Shown: positions 39,739 through 48,388 of the stretch, in pieces
Layout: each line of letters opens with the position of its first letter
How positions within the stretch are numbered: the stretch's first letter is position 1
NCBI RefSeq assembly: GCF_016741785.1
Contig: NZ_JAERRL010000002.1
Location: 248,001 to 312,000 of the forward strand
Direction of reading: 5' to 3'
Length of the DNA stretch: 64,000 bases
Origin: Streptomyces sp. 7-21
Lineage (GTDB): Bacteria > Actinomycetota > Actinomycetes > Streptomycetales > Streptomycetaceae
Program-made: the position numbers and the translations under genes
The notes under the pieces: generated by a model
What the model was told of the DNA's origin: nothing
Seen by the model: only the letters and a program-made list of their open reading frames with translations
The model's database searches: none

Positions 39739-39856
39739 TTGCCGCCTGCGCTCTCCGAGCAGTGCGCGGCGTGCCGGAATGGTCACTGAATTGCCCTGGG
39801 ACGCCGCGCCACTGCACTCGAACACCAGCGCAGGGGCCGATGAGAGGGAAGAGCCG

Positions 39857-41710
39857 GTGGAACGCTTCGTTGTTGGATTCATCGGTACCCGGCCTGGCGC
39901 CCAACCCTTATCCGTGCGCGAGATCTGTGGCGTGCCGGGGGTGTGGCTATGGGAGGCCGGCCATAACCCGGGTGAGATCGAGGTGACCGGGGCGCCAGGC
40001 CGCATCGACACATTACTGACGGCTGGGAGCTGCCTGGCCACTGCGACAGAGCGTCGTCGCGCTCTCCAAGCCGCCGCCCGTGGTGAGCTGGGACCGCTGC
40101 GCCGATTGCCTGGCAGCCATCTCATCGTCGTGCGCACTGAGTCTGGTGCATTGGTGGTCGGGGACCGTGCCGGGGTGGTTCCGGTGTATTGGCTGCCCAC
40201 CTCCGATGGAGTGTGGTGGAGCACGGCGGCTGCGGTGTTGGCCGCTCGGGCCGGTACTGAGGTCGAGCTTCCGCTGCTGCTGGGCGAAATGATGCTGTCT
40301 GGTGTCGATGTCCTGGCCGACCGGTCGTTGTTCAGATCGGTCAGGCGTGTCCCTCCTGGCGGTGTGCTCCGAGTGCCCGGCGAAGCTGCGCCCGTTGTCA
40401 AAACCGCCTCAGAACCGCCAGGTCCGGTGTCAGCACGTGAAGGCGCTCTGGAGCTGTGCACGGCGCTGTTTGAGGCAGTCGCCCGCTGGGGGCAGCGGGC
40501 TCAGCGGCTTTCTGCCGATCTGTCCGGCGGTGTGGACAGCGGCATCGTCTGCTGCCTAGCTGCCACCGTTCGGCCGCTGCTGGCCGTCACCTACACCGAT
40601 ACACACCTCATCGACGATGATGACAGTCATTACGCCCGGCGCCTCGCTGATGCTGTGCCCTCGCTCACCCACCGCATTGTGTCCGGCCAAGGCGTCTATT
40701 TCGACGGTTTGGAAGATCCTGCGGCGTTGCCGTTGACGGACAGCCCGACCTTGACCGTGGGGGCCTTGACGGTCAAAGACCCGCAGATGCGGGCCGCAGC
40801 GGAGGTCGGCAGCACGATGCACCTGACGGGGCGAGGCGGTGACAACGCGTTCTGTGTCGCTCCGACGTACGTGGTGGACATGCTGCGCGCGGGACGCTGT
40901 GCCCAGGCACTGCGCCAGGCGGTCGACCTGGCCCGCCAGCAGCGCACAGCCGTGTGGCCGGTGTGGCGGCAGCTCGCCCAGACAGCCGCCATCAGTTACC
41001 GTGCCGCGCTACGCCAGCTCGCTTCGCGCCTGGCACGGCCAGCTGCAACGCCGCAGAATCCCAGAGGCGGTGAAAACCTGGCCTGGTGCACCACCACCCC
41101 CGCTGCACGCTGGCTCACCCACGACGGCCGCGCCGTCCTGTCGCACCTGGTGGCCAACCGCGCCGCGTCAGCACCCTCTAGCGGCGTGTCAGCGGCCGCT
41201 CTCCATGAACGGCTGGCGGTGGAGGCGATGGGCGCCGCGCAGAACGCCTTTCAGGACATCGCCCGCGCTCGATGGGGCCTGGCTGTGCACGCGCCGTTCC
41301 TCGACAACACGGTGGTCGATGCCTGGCGGCTTATCCCGTCGGCCCAGCGGACCGCCCCGGGCGTGTACAAACCACTCGCCCGCGCCGCCTTCACCGGGCT
41401 GGTACCCGATTTTCTCTTGAGACGACATTCCAAGACGGACTTCATCGATAGCGTCACTACCGGGCTGATCCACAACGCCCGTCCGGCTGAAGCGATCTTG
41501 CGTTCCTCCCGCCTTGCCGCCGCTGGCCTGATCGATGGTCTAGCCGCTGTGGCGGACCTGCGCGCCGCTGTCGCTGGGGCGCCGGTACCGCTGGCCCCAC
41601 TGCACCATCTCCTCGCCGTCGAGACCTGGCTGGCCCACTACGACACCGCTCTGTCTCCCGCTGCATGGAGCCCGCACCCCGCAGCAACCGACACGGAAGG
41701 AACAGCATGA
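39857..41710 (+). CDS. lasso-peptide cyclase (asparagine synthetase-like)
   Basis: A 617-residue member of the asparagine synthetase B-like family. The N-terminal third resembles a glutaminase domain without its N-terminal cysteine. The synthetase half has the ATP-pyrophosphatase loop LSADLSGGVDSGIV near residue 220 and the later phrases LTGRGGDNAFCV, FQDIARARWGLAVHAPFLDN and FLLRRHSKTDF, typical of lasso cyclases that adenylate the Asp/Glu side chain and form the ring amide. Two TTA codons (39908-39910 and 40013-40015) predict bldA dependence. GTG 39857 has GAGAGGGAAGAG upstream. Its stop overlaps the ATG of the next gene by four bases. Confidence 0.85.
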   Translation: MERFVVGFIGTRPGAQPLSVREICGVPGVWLWEAGHNPGEIEVTGAPGRIDTLLTAGSCLATATERRRALQAAARGELGPLRRLPGSHLIVVRTESGALVVGDRAGVVPVYWLPTSDGVWWSTAAAVLAARAGTEVELPLLLGEMMLSGVDVLADRSLFRSVRRVPPGGVLRVPGEAAPVVKTASEPPGPVSAREGALELCTALFEAVARWGQRAQRLSADLSGGVDSGIVCCLAATVRPLLAVTYTDTHLIDDDDSHYARRLADAVPSLTHRIVSGQGVYFDGLEDPAALPLTDSPTLTVGALTVKDPQMRAAAEVGSTMHLTGRGGDNAFCVAPTYVVDMLRAGRCAQALRQAVDLARQQRTAVWPVWRQLAQTAAISYRAALRQLASRLARPAATPQNPRGGENLAWCTTTPAARWLTHDGRAVLSHLVANRAASAPSSGVSAAALHERLAVEAMGAAQNAFQDIARARWGLAVHAPFLDNTVVDAWRLIPSAQRTAPGVYKPLARAAFTGLVPDFLLRRHSKTDFIDSVTTGLIHNARPAEAILRSSRLAAAGLIDGLAAVADLRAAVAGAPVPLAPLHHLLAVETWLAHYDTALSPAAWSPHPAATDTEGTA

Positions 41711-42423
41711 TGACCGGGCCAACAGTGTTCACCGCCCGTCTGCCGGATGGTGCCGCGGCCGTGATGGATATCCGGACCGGCCGTGGCCGCTGGTGCCACC
41801 TCAACCCCACCGCCGCTGCTCTATGGCTCGCGCTGGCCGCCGGCACACCCGCTCACCAGGCGGTCGATGACCTCACCACCCGCTGTGCCGCCCGCGGTGC
41901 TGACCCGGCCAATGTGCGCACCGACCTTGCCCACCTCGTTGCTCGCTTCCAGGCCCTGGGATGGCTCTCTACGTTGGCGGCACCAGTCTCCCAGCCGCCC
42001 GCCCCTACCGTGCGGCCGTGTCCGGGGGACGTTCGACTCACTCCGACCGACCGCATCATCGCGTTCCTCGCCCTTACCGCAGCGCTGGCAATGCTGCGCC
42101 TGGTACCCATACGCGTCACAATCGCAGCGCTACGTGCCCTGCGAAACGTCGTGCCCGCCGCACCGGCCAGCGCCGATGTGGCCGACAAGCAGCTCGTCGC
42201 AGTCCGGCATGTCGCACGGCACTGGCCGATACGGCTGGCCTGCCTGGAGGAATCCGCCGCCTGCTTCCTGGCCGCACGGCTGCGCCGTCGCGGCGTCACC
42301 TTTGTGTTAGGAGCACGCACCGCCCCGGCCGCCGCTCATGCCTGGATCGAGACCGAGGATCAGGTCATCGGCCAGCACTCCTCGAACCGCGCCTGGCCCT
42401 ACGTACCGGCACTGCGCATCTGA
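41707..42423 (+). CDS. fused RRE (PqqD-like) and lasso leader protease
   Basis: A 238-residue two-domain protein. Residues 1-90 are a PqqD-like RiPP recognition element (MDIRTGRGRWCHLNPTAAAL, then FQALGWLSTL), which binds the precursor leader. Residues about 110-238 are a transglutaminase-like B2 protease with catalytic Cys179 in RLACLEESAACFLAARLRRR and His211 in AAAHAWIETEDQ. In most actinobacterial lasso clusters these are two separate proteins (B1 and B2). A TTA codon lies at 42307-42309. ATG 41707 overlaps the cyclase stop, with GGAAGGAA upstream. Confidence 0.82.
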   Translation: MMTGPTVFTARLPDGAAAVMDIRTGRGRWCHLNPTAAALWLALAAGTPAHQAVDDLTTRCAARGADPANVRTDLAHLVARFQALGWLSTLAAPVSQPPAPTVRPCPGDVRLTPTDRIIAFLALTAALAMLRLVPIRVTIAALRALRNVVPAAPASADVADKQLVAVRHVARHWPIRLACLEESAACFLAARLRRRGVTFVLGARTAPAAAHAWIETEDQVIGQHSSNRAWPYVPALRI

Positions 42424-42469
42424 AAGCAGCCAAGGGCGGAGCAAAGTCGGTTGACGCACGACGCCGGGG

Positions 42470-44440
42470 TTGTCCACAGACCTAGCCACCACACCGTTCG
42501 TTCGGCAGGGCATGACCGCATCGACATCCGACCGCCCTCGACGTGGCAAGGGCAGCAGCGACGCACCGCAGCTTCCCCTGCCGAGGATGAGCAACAGCGC
42601 CGAACGGCACGACGACGCTCTGGCTGCTGGGTGGTGGACCACCCTTCGCCGTCTGCCTCACCTCTCGGCTATCGCACTACGTCTGGCATGGTCCGCCGAC
42701 CCATATGCCGTCGCGCTCACCGGACTGCTTCAGCTGCTGACCGGCGCCGTCACAGTTGTGGGCCTGTACGCCACGACCAGCGCCCTAACCCCCCTTCTCC
42801 TGCCTGACCACGGTTCCCGTCCCCTCGCTGACCGTCTGATGCAGGCGCTGCCGGCTCTCCTGATCGTCACCGCCGCCGGCTGTGCCCGCGCCCTGGTCAG
42901 CGCGCTGACCATCGCCACCACCGCCCGCATCGGCCCACGAGTGAACGGACTGGCCGAAGTCCGCTATCTGGCCGCCGCCACCCAGGCACCTTTGATCTGC
43001 TATGACGACGCGGCTTGGGCTGATCAGTCCGAAGCGGCCAGCCGGGCCGCCAAGGACGCCCACCTGATGGTCGAGGCGCTGACAGCGGTGACCGCCTCCC
43101 TCCTCGGACTGGCCGCGGCCGGCGGAGTCCTTGCCCACCTGCACCCCCTGCTGCTTCCGCTGCTCCTGCTGGCCGTCATCCCCCGCGGGTTTGCTGCCGT
43201 GCGGGCGGCCCGCGCTGCCTACCTCGCCGACCGTCACACCCTCGCTGACCGTCGCCTGCGCCACCTGTGGATGTTCCAGACAGCCGGCCGCGATCATGCC
43301 CTCGAAGTCCGCGCCTACACGCTCCGGCCCTGGCTCCTGGGCCGCTTCCGCGAGGTCGCCACACACTTGGAGGACGTCGCCGCCCAGGTGGGGCGGAGGG
43401 CAGCCCGCTACCAGCTGGCTGGTGACGCCGCCGCTGGCATCGCCATTGGCCTCGTCTACGCCGTGCTGCTGTGGCTGACCGCGACCGGGCGCATTCCACC
43501 ACCCGCCGCTGGCACTGTCGTCATCGCCGTCCAGACCAGCCAACGCCTGCTCGCGAGCCTCGTCCAAGGCATCAACAACGCTTACACCACCGGTCTTTAC
43601 CTGGCCGACTGGCATGACTTCCTCATCGATACGGCAGCCCGTACCCGCCTACCGGCAGCCTGTGAACCTGTGCCGGACAACCCCAAGGTGATCGAGGCCA
43701 AGGGCGTCACCTTCGTGTATCCCGGCAGCGAACATCCCGCCCTGCGCGATATCACCGTCACCATTCATCGCGGGGAGGTTCTGGCCATGGTCGGCCCCAA
43801 CGGGTCCGGCAAGTCCACTCTCGCCAAACTGCTGGCAGGCCTGTGTACCCCGACGAAGGGAACCGTCACCTGGGATGACACCGACGTCTCGCGAGCTGAC
43901 CCCGAACACCTCTGGCAGCGCCTGGCCATGTTCCCTCAGATCTGCGCGCGCTGGCACGTCACCGCCCGCGAAAACATCACTCTCGGTCAGGGTGACCAGG
44001 ATGAACGCAGCATCGCCGCCGCTGCGGCGGCCGTCGGCGCGGACAAGGTTCTTGAAGATCTGCCCGAAGGCCTGGACACCAACCTCGCACCCTCCTGGTG
44101 GGGCGGACGCGACCTCTCTGGCGGTCAGTGGCAGCGCATCGCTGCTGCCCGCGCCGTCTACCGCAACGCCCCCGTCCTCGTCTGTGATGAGCCCACCTCA
44201 GCGCTGGACCCGCTCGCCGAGGAAGCCGTCTACCGGCGTATCCAGGCCCTCGCTGAGGGAAAGACCGTCATTCTCATCAGCCACCGTCTCGGCGCCACCC
44301 GCACCGCAGACCGCATCCTCGTTCTGGACGGCGGCGTGATTATCGAGGAAGGGACCCATGAATCCTTGCTCAGCCGCGACGGGATGTATGCGGCCATGTG
44401 GCGGGCACAGGCAGACACGTACGCAAACAGCCCTGCATGA
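42470..44440 (+). CDS. lasso-locus ABC transporter (fused permease and ATPase)
   Basis: A 656-residue half-transporter exporter. A polar head of about 55 residues precedes a six-helix type 1 membrane domain (about residues 75-360), followed by an ABC ATPase with Walker A GPNGSGKST near residue 442, signature LSGGQWQRIA and Walker B VLVCDEPTSALDP, then ILISHRLGATRTADRI. It would homodimerise to export the mature peptide and give immunity (role by analogy to lasso D proteins). The start is uncertain: TTG 42470 gives the longest form, and ATG 42512 and ATG 42587 are alternatives, all with weak ribosome-binding sites. Confidence 0.85.
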   Translation: MSTDLATTPFVRQGMTASTSDRPRRGKGSSDAPQLPLPRMSNSAERHDDALAAGWWTTLRRLPHLSAIALRLAWSADPYAVALTGLLQLLTGAVTVVGLYATTSALTPLLLPDHGSRPLADRLMQALPALLIVTAAGCARALVSALTIATTARIGPRVNGLAEVRYLAAATQAPLICYDDAAWADQSEAASRAAKDAHLMVEALTAVTASLLGLAAAGGVLAHLHPLLLPLLLLAVIPRGFAAVRAARAAYLADRHTLADRRLRHLWMFQTAGRDHALEVRAYTLRPWLLGRFREVATHLEDVAAQVGRRAARYQLAGDAAAGIAIGLVYAVLLWLTATGRIPPPAAGTVVIAVQTSQRLLASLVQGINNAYTTGLYLADWHDFLIDTAARTRLPAACEPVPDNPKVIEAKGVTFVYPGSEHPALRDITVTIHRGEVLAMVGPNGSGKSTLAKLLAGLCTPTKGTVTWDDTDVSRADPEHLWQRLAMFPQICARWHVTARENITLGQGDQDERSIAAAAAAVGADKVLEDLPEGLDTNLAPSWWGGRDLSGGQWQRIAAARAVYRNAPVLVCDEPTSALDPLAEEAVYRRIQALAEGKTVILISHRLGATRTADRILVLDGGVIIEEGTHESLLSRDGMYAAMWRAQADTYANSPA

Positions 44441-44547
44441 TGACCCTTGGGACCTGGCCGGGCCGTCCTTCGCACGGCCGCACCGGCCGCACCGCGCAGG
44501 TTGTCCGCCCGCCCGCCGCCCGCGCTCCGGTGCCGGGACGTTGGTCC

Positions 44548-45651
44548 TTACGACGCCAGCCCGTCGATGAGCGCCTTGGTCACGTCCGCCGTCGAGGCGG
44601 TGCCGCCCAGGTCGCGGGTGAGGATCCCGGCGCGGGTGGTGGCCGCGGCGGCGCGCTCCAGGCGGGCGGCTTCCTCTGGCAGCCCCAGGTGGTCCAGCAT
44701 CATTGCGGCGCTGCCGACGGCCCCGAGCGGGTTGGCCCAGCCCTTCCCGGCGATGTCGGGGGCCGAGCCGTGCACCGGCTCGAACATGCTGGGGAAGCGG
44801 CGCTCGGGGTTGAGATTGGCGCTGGCGGCCAGGCCCAGCGAGCCGGCCAGGGCGCCGCCGAGATCGGACAGGATGTCGGCGAAGAGGTTCGAGGCGACCA
44901 CGACGGACAGCTCCTCGGGCCGGAGCACGAACTTCGCCGCCATCGCGTCCACGAGCACGCTCTCGGTCTCCACGTCGGGATAGTCGGCGGCGACCCGGCG
45001 GAACACCTCGTCCCACAGCACCATGCCGTACTGCTGGGCGTTGCTCTTGGTGACGCTGGCCACCCGCTTGCGGTCGCGGGTCCGGGCCAGGTCGAACGCG
45101 AACCGCATGATCCGCTCGCAGCCCGCCTCCGTGAACAGCGCCGACTGCACGGCGACCTCGCCGCCGGGACCGCGCGCGGCGAGATTGCGGCCGCCGAGCC
45201 CGGCATACTCGCCCTCGCTGTTCTCGCGGACCACCACCCAGTCCAGGTTCCGCTCCTCCGCGTCGCGCAGCGGGCTGCGCACGCCGGGCAGGAAGCGGAC
45301 GGGGCGGACGTTGGCCCACTGGTCGAAGCCCTGGCAGATCGCCAGCCGCAGCCCCCACAGGCTGACGTGGTCGGGCACGCCGGGCCAGCCGACGGCGCCG
45401 AAGTAGACCGCGTCGAAGGAGCGCAGCCGCTCCAGCCCGTCCTCGTCCATCATCCGGCCGGTGCGGGCGTAGTGGTCGCAGCCCCAGCCGAACTCCTCCC
45501 ATGCGAAGGCGAACCGGCCGCCCGAGCCGTCCGCCAGCGCGTCGAGCACGGCCCGCCCGGCGGCGACGACCTCGGCGCCGGCACCGTCTCCGGGGATGGC
45601 GGCGATGCGGAACGTACGGGGGGTCTGCGGCGGGGTGTGGTCCTGCGTCAC
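44548..45651 (-). CDS. tartrate dehydrogenase/D-malate dehydrogenase family protein
   Basis: A 367-residue NAD-dependent beta-decarboxylating dehydrogenase related to LeuB and Icd. The substrate region LRLAICQGFDQWANVRPVRF and PGVRSPLR, then DWVVVRENSEGEYAG, is the tartrate/D-malate type rather than isopropylmalate. VTKSNAQQYGMVLWDEVF and the NAD-binding FEPVHGSAPDIAGKGWANPL follow. GTG 45651 is preferred because GTGAGGAGGACGACC precedes it; a longer GTG start at 45666 would lie inside the ribosome-binding site. Substrate assignment is from these signatures only. Confidence 0.87.
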   Translation of the reverse strand: MTQDHTPPQTPRTFRIAAIPGDGAGAEVVAAGRAVLDALADGSGGRFAFAWEEFGWGCDHYARTGRMMDEDGLERLRSFDAVYFGAVGWPGVPDHVSLWGLRLAICQGFDQWANVRPVRFLPGVRSPLRDAEERNLDWVVVRENSEGEYAGLGGRNLAARGPGGEVAVQSALFTEAGCERIMRFAFDLARTRDRKRVASVTKSNAQQYGMVLWDEVFRRVAADYPDVETESVLVDAMAAKFVLRPEELSVVVASNLFADILSDLGGALAGSLGLAASANLNPERRFPSMFEPVHGSAPDIAGKGWANPLGAVGSAAMMLDHLGLPEEAARLERAAAATTRAGILTRDLGGTASTADVTKALIDGLAS

Positions 45652-45768
45652 GGTCGTCCTCCTCACGTGCCGGATCTCCCCCGAGTCAACCCACCTCGCC
45701 CGCCGGACGCCAGGGACCGTGCGCTGCCGGGCACGGCACCGCGATGTGTCCGGGAAGGCAACGGGAGG

Positions 45769-45929
45769 GTGCGGCGTGCCTTTCTCGCACAGCTTGCGGA
45801 GGAAGCGGGGGCCACTGACCTGGGCTGTCCCCGGAGGAGAACCGGGCGGCCTCGGTCAGGAGGTTCCTCAGGGATAACGAGCCGCTCCGTCGCATGCTCG
45901 ACCGCCTGGTTGCCCGGCAGGACTGCTGA
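45769..45929 (+). pseudogene. possible frameshifted small gene remnant
   Basis: Two adjacent frames read as protein-like: VRRAFLAQLAEEAGATDLG from GTG 45769, then, one frame over after about 45820, LSPEENRAASVRRFLRDNEP and LRRMLDRLVARQDC ending at TGA 45929. Joined by one base change they would form a continuous basic, helical peptide of about 53 residues. GGGAGG directly abuts the GTG. No family is recognised. The evidence is the change of plausible reading frame only. Confidence 0.25.
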
Positions 45930-45935
45930 CGAGGT

Positions 45936-45967
45936 GCGCGCCCGGCCTCGCCGGAGGCCGGGCGCGC
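45936..45967. terminator. terminator hairpin after the MFS gene
   Basis: A perfect 14-base stem: arms 45936-45949 and 45954-45967 around the loop GCCG. It lies 15 bases beyond the MFS stop (leftward gene) and just after the possible remnant on the other strand. Confidence 0.7.
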
Positions 45968-45981
45968 GTGCGGTGCCGCTC

Positions 45982-47241
45982 TCAGGCGGCGGTGGCGAGT
46001 TCGCGGCGGCGCAGCTGGGCGGAGCGGGCCGTGGCGTAGAGGGTGATCAGGCCCGCGCCCACCAGGGCCGCGAGGGCGAAGCCCACCAGCCCCGGCCACT
46101 CGGCGTGCCGGTACAGCGCGGCGCCCGCCGTGCCGCCGGCGCTCGCGCCGAGGTAGTACGCCACCTGGTACAGCGCCGACGCCTGTGCCCGCCCGGCGGT
46201 CACGGCACGGCTCACCGAGCCGGAGGCCACGGCGTGGCCGGCGAAGAAGCCGCCGGTGATCAGCACCAGCGACACCAGCACCAGCGCCAGGTGGTCCACC
46301 AGGCTCAGCAGCAGCCCGGCGACGACCGTGGCCATCGCCGCGTACAGGGCGCCGCGCCGTCCGAGGCGGTCCACCAGCGGCCCGGCGGCCGCCGAGGAGC
46401 CGGTGCCGACGAGGAAGATCACGAAGACCGACCCGGCCAGGCCGGCCGACAGCCCGAACGGCTCGGCCACGAGCCGGAAGCCGACCACCGTGTATACCGC
46501 GCTGAACGCGGCCATCAGCAGCAGGCCGATCAGGTACAGGCGCAGCAGCAGCGGCCGGCCCAGGTGGCAGCCGACGGTGCGCAGCACCAGCCGGGGCCGC
46601 AGCGGTGCCGGGGTGAAGTTCCGCTGCGGCGGCAGCAGCACGTGGTAGGCGACCGCCGCCAGCAGCGCCATGGCCGCCAGCGCCGCCAGCGCGGCGCGCC
46701 AGTCGTGCGCCTCGGCGATCCAGCCGGTCAGCACGCGGCCGGTCATGCCGCCCACGCTGTTGCCGGCGATGAACAGCCCGACCGCGCCGACCGTGGCGCG
46801 TGGCGGAAGCTCCTCGGACAGGTACGCCACGGCCGACGCCGGGATGCCGGCGATGGCCGCGCCCTGCACGGCGCGCAGCGCGATCAGCGCGCCCAGGCCG
46901 GGGACGAACGGCATGACCAGCGCCAGGGCGACGGCGACGGACACGGAGATGGTCATCACGCGCCTGCGGCCGAAGCGCTCGGAGAGGACGCTCAGCGGAA
47001 GGACGGCCACGGCCAGGCCGATGGTGGCGGCGGAGACCGTCCAGCTCGCGTCGTGCGGGTGGACAGCGTGGGCCGCGGCGATGTCGGGCAGCAGCGCCTG
47101 GGTCGAGAAGAGCATGGCGAACGTCGCCAGGCCGAGCGCGAAGAGCGCCAGGTTGACCCGGGCGTGGCCCCTAGGGGTGGCAGGGGACGTCTGGGTAAGG
47201 GCCTCCGCGGTGGCGGAAGCCCTGGTAGTCGCTGAGGGCAT
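45982..47241 (-). CDS. MFS transporter
   Basis: A 419-residue major facilitator with 12 predicted helices, similar to YnfM/arabinose-efflux-like drug exporters. The intracellular loop motif SVLSERFGRRRVMT lies after helix 2, and the second-half equivalent is GPLVDRLGRRGALYA. The substrate is unknown. It is divergent from a LysR-type gene, with an intergenic inverted repeat, a layout typical of a regulator controlling its neighbour. The start is ATG 47241. Confidence 0.9.
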   Translation of the reverse strand: MPSATTRASATAEALTQTSPATPRGHARVNLALFALGLATFAMLFSTQALLPDIAAAHAVHPHDASWTVSAATIGLAVAVLPLSVLSERFGRRRVMTISVSVAVALALVMPFVPGLGALIALRAVQGAAIAGIPASAVAYLSEELPPRATVGAVGLFIAGNSVGGMTGRVLTGWIAEAHDWRAALAALAAMALLAAVAYHVLLPPQRNFTPAPLRPRLVLRTVGCHLGRPLLLRLYLIGLLLMAAFSAVYTVVGFRLVAEPFGLSAGLAGSVFVIFLVGTGSSAAAGPLVDRLGRRGALYAAMATVVAGLLLSLVDHLALVLVSLVLITGGFFAGHAVASGSVSRAVTAGRAQASALYQVAYYLGASAGGTAGAALYRHAEWPGLVGFALAALVGAGLITLYATARSAQLRRRELATAA

Positions 47242-47267
47242 GGCTCCACCGTAGGGAAGCCCATTTT

Positions 47268-47313
47268 ATGCGTCCAATACATGGTTGCTGGGATAAACAT
47301 GTTCTGTACGCAT
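47268..47313. promoter_or_regulatory. inverted repeat between the MFS and LysR genes
   Basis: ATGCGT (47268-47273) and ACGCAT (47308-47313) form an inverted repeat 34 bases apart inside the 93-base divergent intergenic region. ACATG/CATGT half-sites also lie between them. It could be a LysR-type binding region or loop pair; this is only suggestive. Confidence 0.35.
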
Positions 47314-47334
47314 GAACGAAGGCAGGAGGCGCCA

Positions 47335-48318
47335 GTGTCATCACCACGCAACGGAAGCGACAAGTCCGTAACAGCGGACACAGCGGGCACGGCCGACCTG
47401 TCCGGCGATTCGTGGGCCGCGCTGCTGGCACCCCGGCTCGCCCAGTTCGCGGCCATCGCGCGCCACGAGCACATCACGCGGGCCGCGCAGGACCTGGACC
47501 AGCCGCAGCCGACGCTCAGCCGCGCCGTCGCGCGCCTGGAGGCCGACATGGGCGTCGCCCTGCTCGCGCGCCACGGCCGCACCGTCTCCCTCACGCCCGC
47601 CGGGCGTGCCTTCGCCCGTTCCGTCGAACGCGCCCTCGGCGAGGTCGAGCGCGCCGCCGAGGCCATCCGCACCGACGCCGACCCGGCGGCCGGCAAGGTG
47701 GCGTTCGGCTTTCTGCACACCATGGGTCCCGAGACCGTGCCCGAGCTGATCCGCGAGTTCCGCACCGACCATCCCAAGATCCGCTTCTCTCTGGTGCAGA
47801 GCTACGGCGAGGACATGATCGAGCGGATGCGCCAGGGCGAGCTGGACCTGTGCCTGACCTCGCCCGTGCCCGACGCCCCCGACCTGGTGACCCGGCGCCT
47901 GGGCGAGCAGCGGCTGTACCTCACCGTGCCCGGCGACCACCGCCTCGCGGCGCGGCGCCGCGTCCGGCTGGCGGAGGCCGCCAACGAGCCGTTCGTCACG
48001 CTGGAACCGGGCTACGGGCTGCGGCGCCTGACCGAACGCCTGTGTGAGCAGGCCGGGTTCAAGCCGCGGATCGCGTTCGAGGGCGAGGAGCCGGAGACGC
48101 TGCGCGGCCTGGTCGCCGCCGGGCTCGGCGTCGCGCTGCTGCCGCCGCCGACGGTGCCGCGCCCCGGCGTGCGGGAGCTGTCGGTCACGGCGCCGCGCGC
48201 GGTGCGCGAGATCGGTGTCGCCTGGATGGCCGGGCACCCGGACCCGCCGCCGGTGGCGGCCTTCAAGCGGTTCCTGCTCGGCCGCCGCGGCCAGTTCGCC
48301 GCCACGCGTCCCGCCTGA
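47335..48318 (+). CDS. LysR-family transcriptional regulator
   Basis: A 327-residue regulator. The winged helix is near residues 30-90 (FAAIARHEHITRAAQDLDQP, then LSRAVARLEADMGVALLARH), followed by a LysR substrate-binding domain (KVAFGFLHTMGPETVPELIR, then GLVAAGLGVALLPPP). GTG 47335 is chosen since AGGAGG lies five bases ahead; an ATG at 47281 would add 18 atypical residues and cover the intergenic region. It probably controls the divergent MFS gene and itself. The inducer is unknown. Confidence 0.9.
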   Translation: MSSPRNGSDKSVTADTAGTADLSGDSWAALLAPRLAQFAAIARHEHITRAAQDLDQPQPTLSRAVARLEADMGVALLARHGRTVSLTPAGRAFARSVERALGEVERAAEAIRTDADPAAGKVAFGFLHTMGPETVPELIREFRTDHPKIRFSLVQSYGEDMIERMRQGELDLCLTSPVPDAPDLVTRRLGEQRLYLTVPGDHRLAARRRVRLAEAANEPFVTLEPGYGLRRLTERLCEQAGFKPRIAFEGEEPETLRGLVAAGLGVALLPPPTVPRPGVRELSVTAPRAVREIGVAWMAGHPDPPPVAAFKRFLLGRRGQFAATRPA

Positions 48319-48360
48319 CGCCGGCCGGACCGTGATGCCGCGTCAGCCACGGAAGCGCCT

Positions 48361-48372
48361 CTACGCGCGTAG
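48361..48372. promoter_or_regulatory. perfect CTACGCGCGTAG operator before add
   Basis: Perfect 12-base palindrome CTACGCGCGTAG, 16 bases before the add start codon. The same sequence occurs before the PNP gene (62350), and close variants precede deoC and the BMP operon. Its position over the likely transcription start fits a repressor site. Confidence 0.65.
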
Positions 48373-48388
48373 GAGATAGGGTTCGCGC

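Noticed and set aside
39087..44440. The lasso island as an integrated mobile element
   Set aside because: GC is lower and synteny is interrupted, but no integrase, transposase, tRNA or flanking direct repeats are visible, so only horizontal origin is suspected.
44398..47235. A 945-codon open frame on the + strand
   Set aside because: It runs antisense through the tartrate dehydrogenase and MFS genes; long antisense frames are an expected effect of high GC at third positions, and its translation is low-complexity (Arg/Gly/Ala/His-rich).
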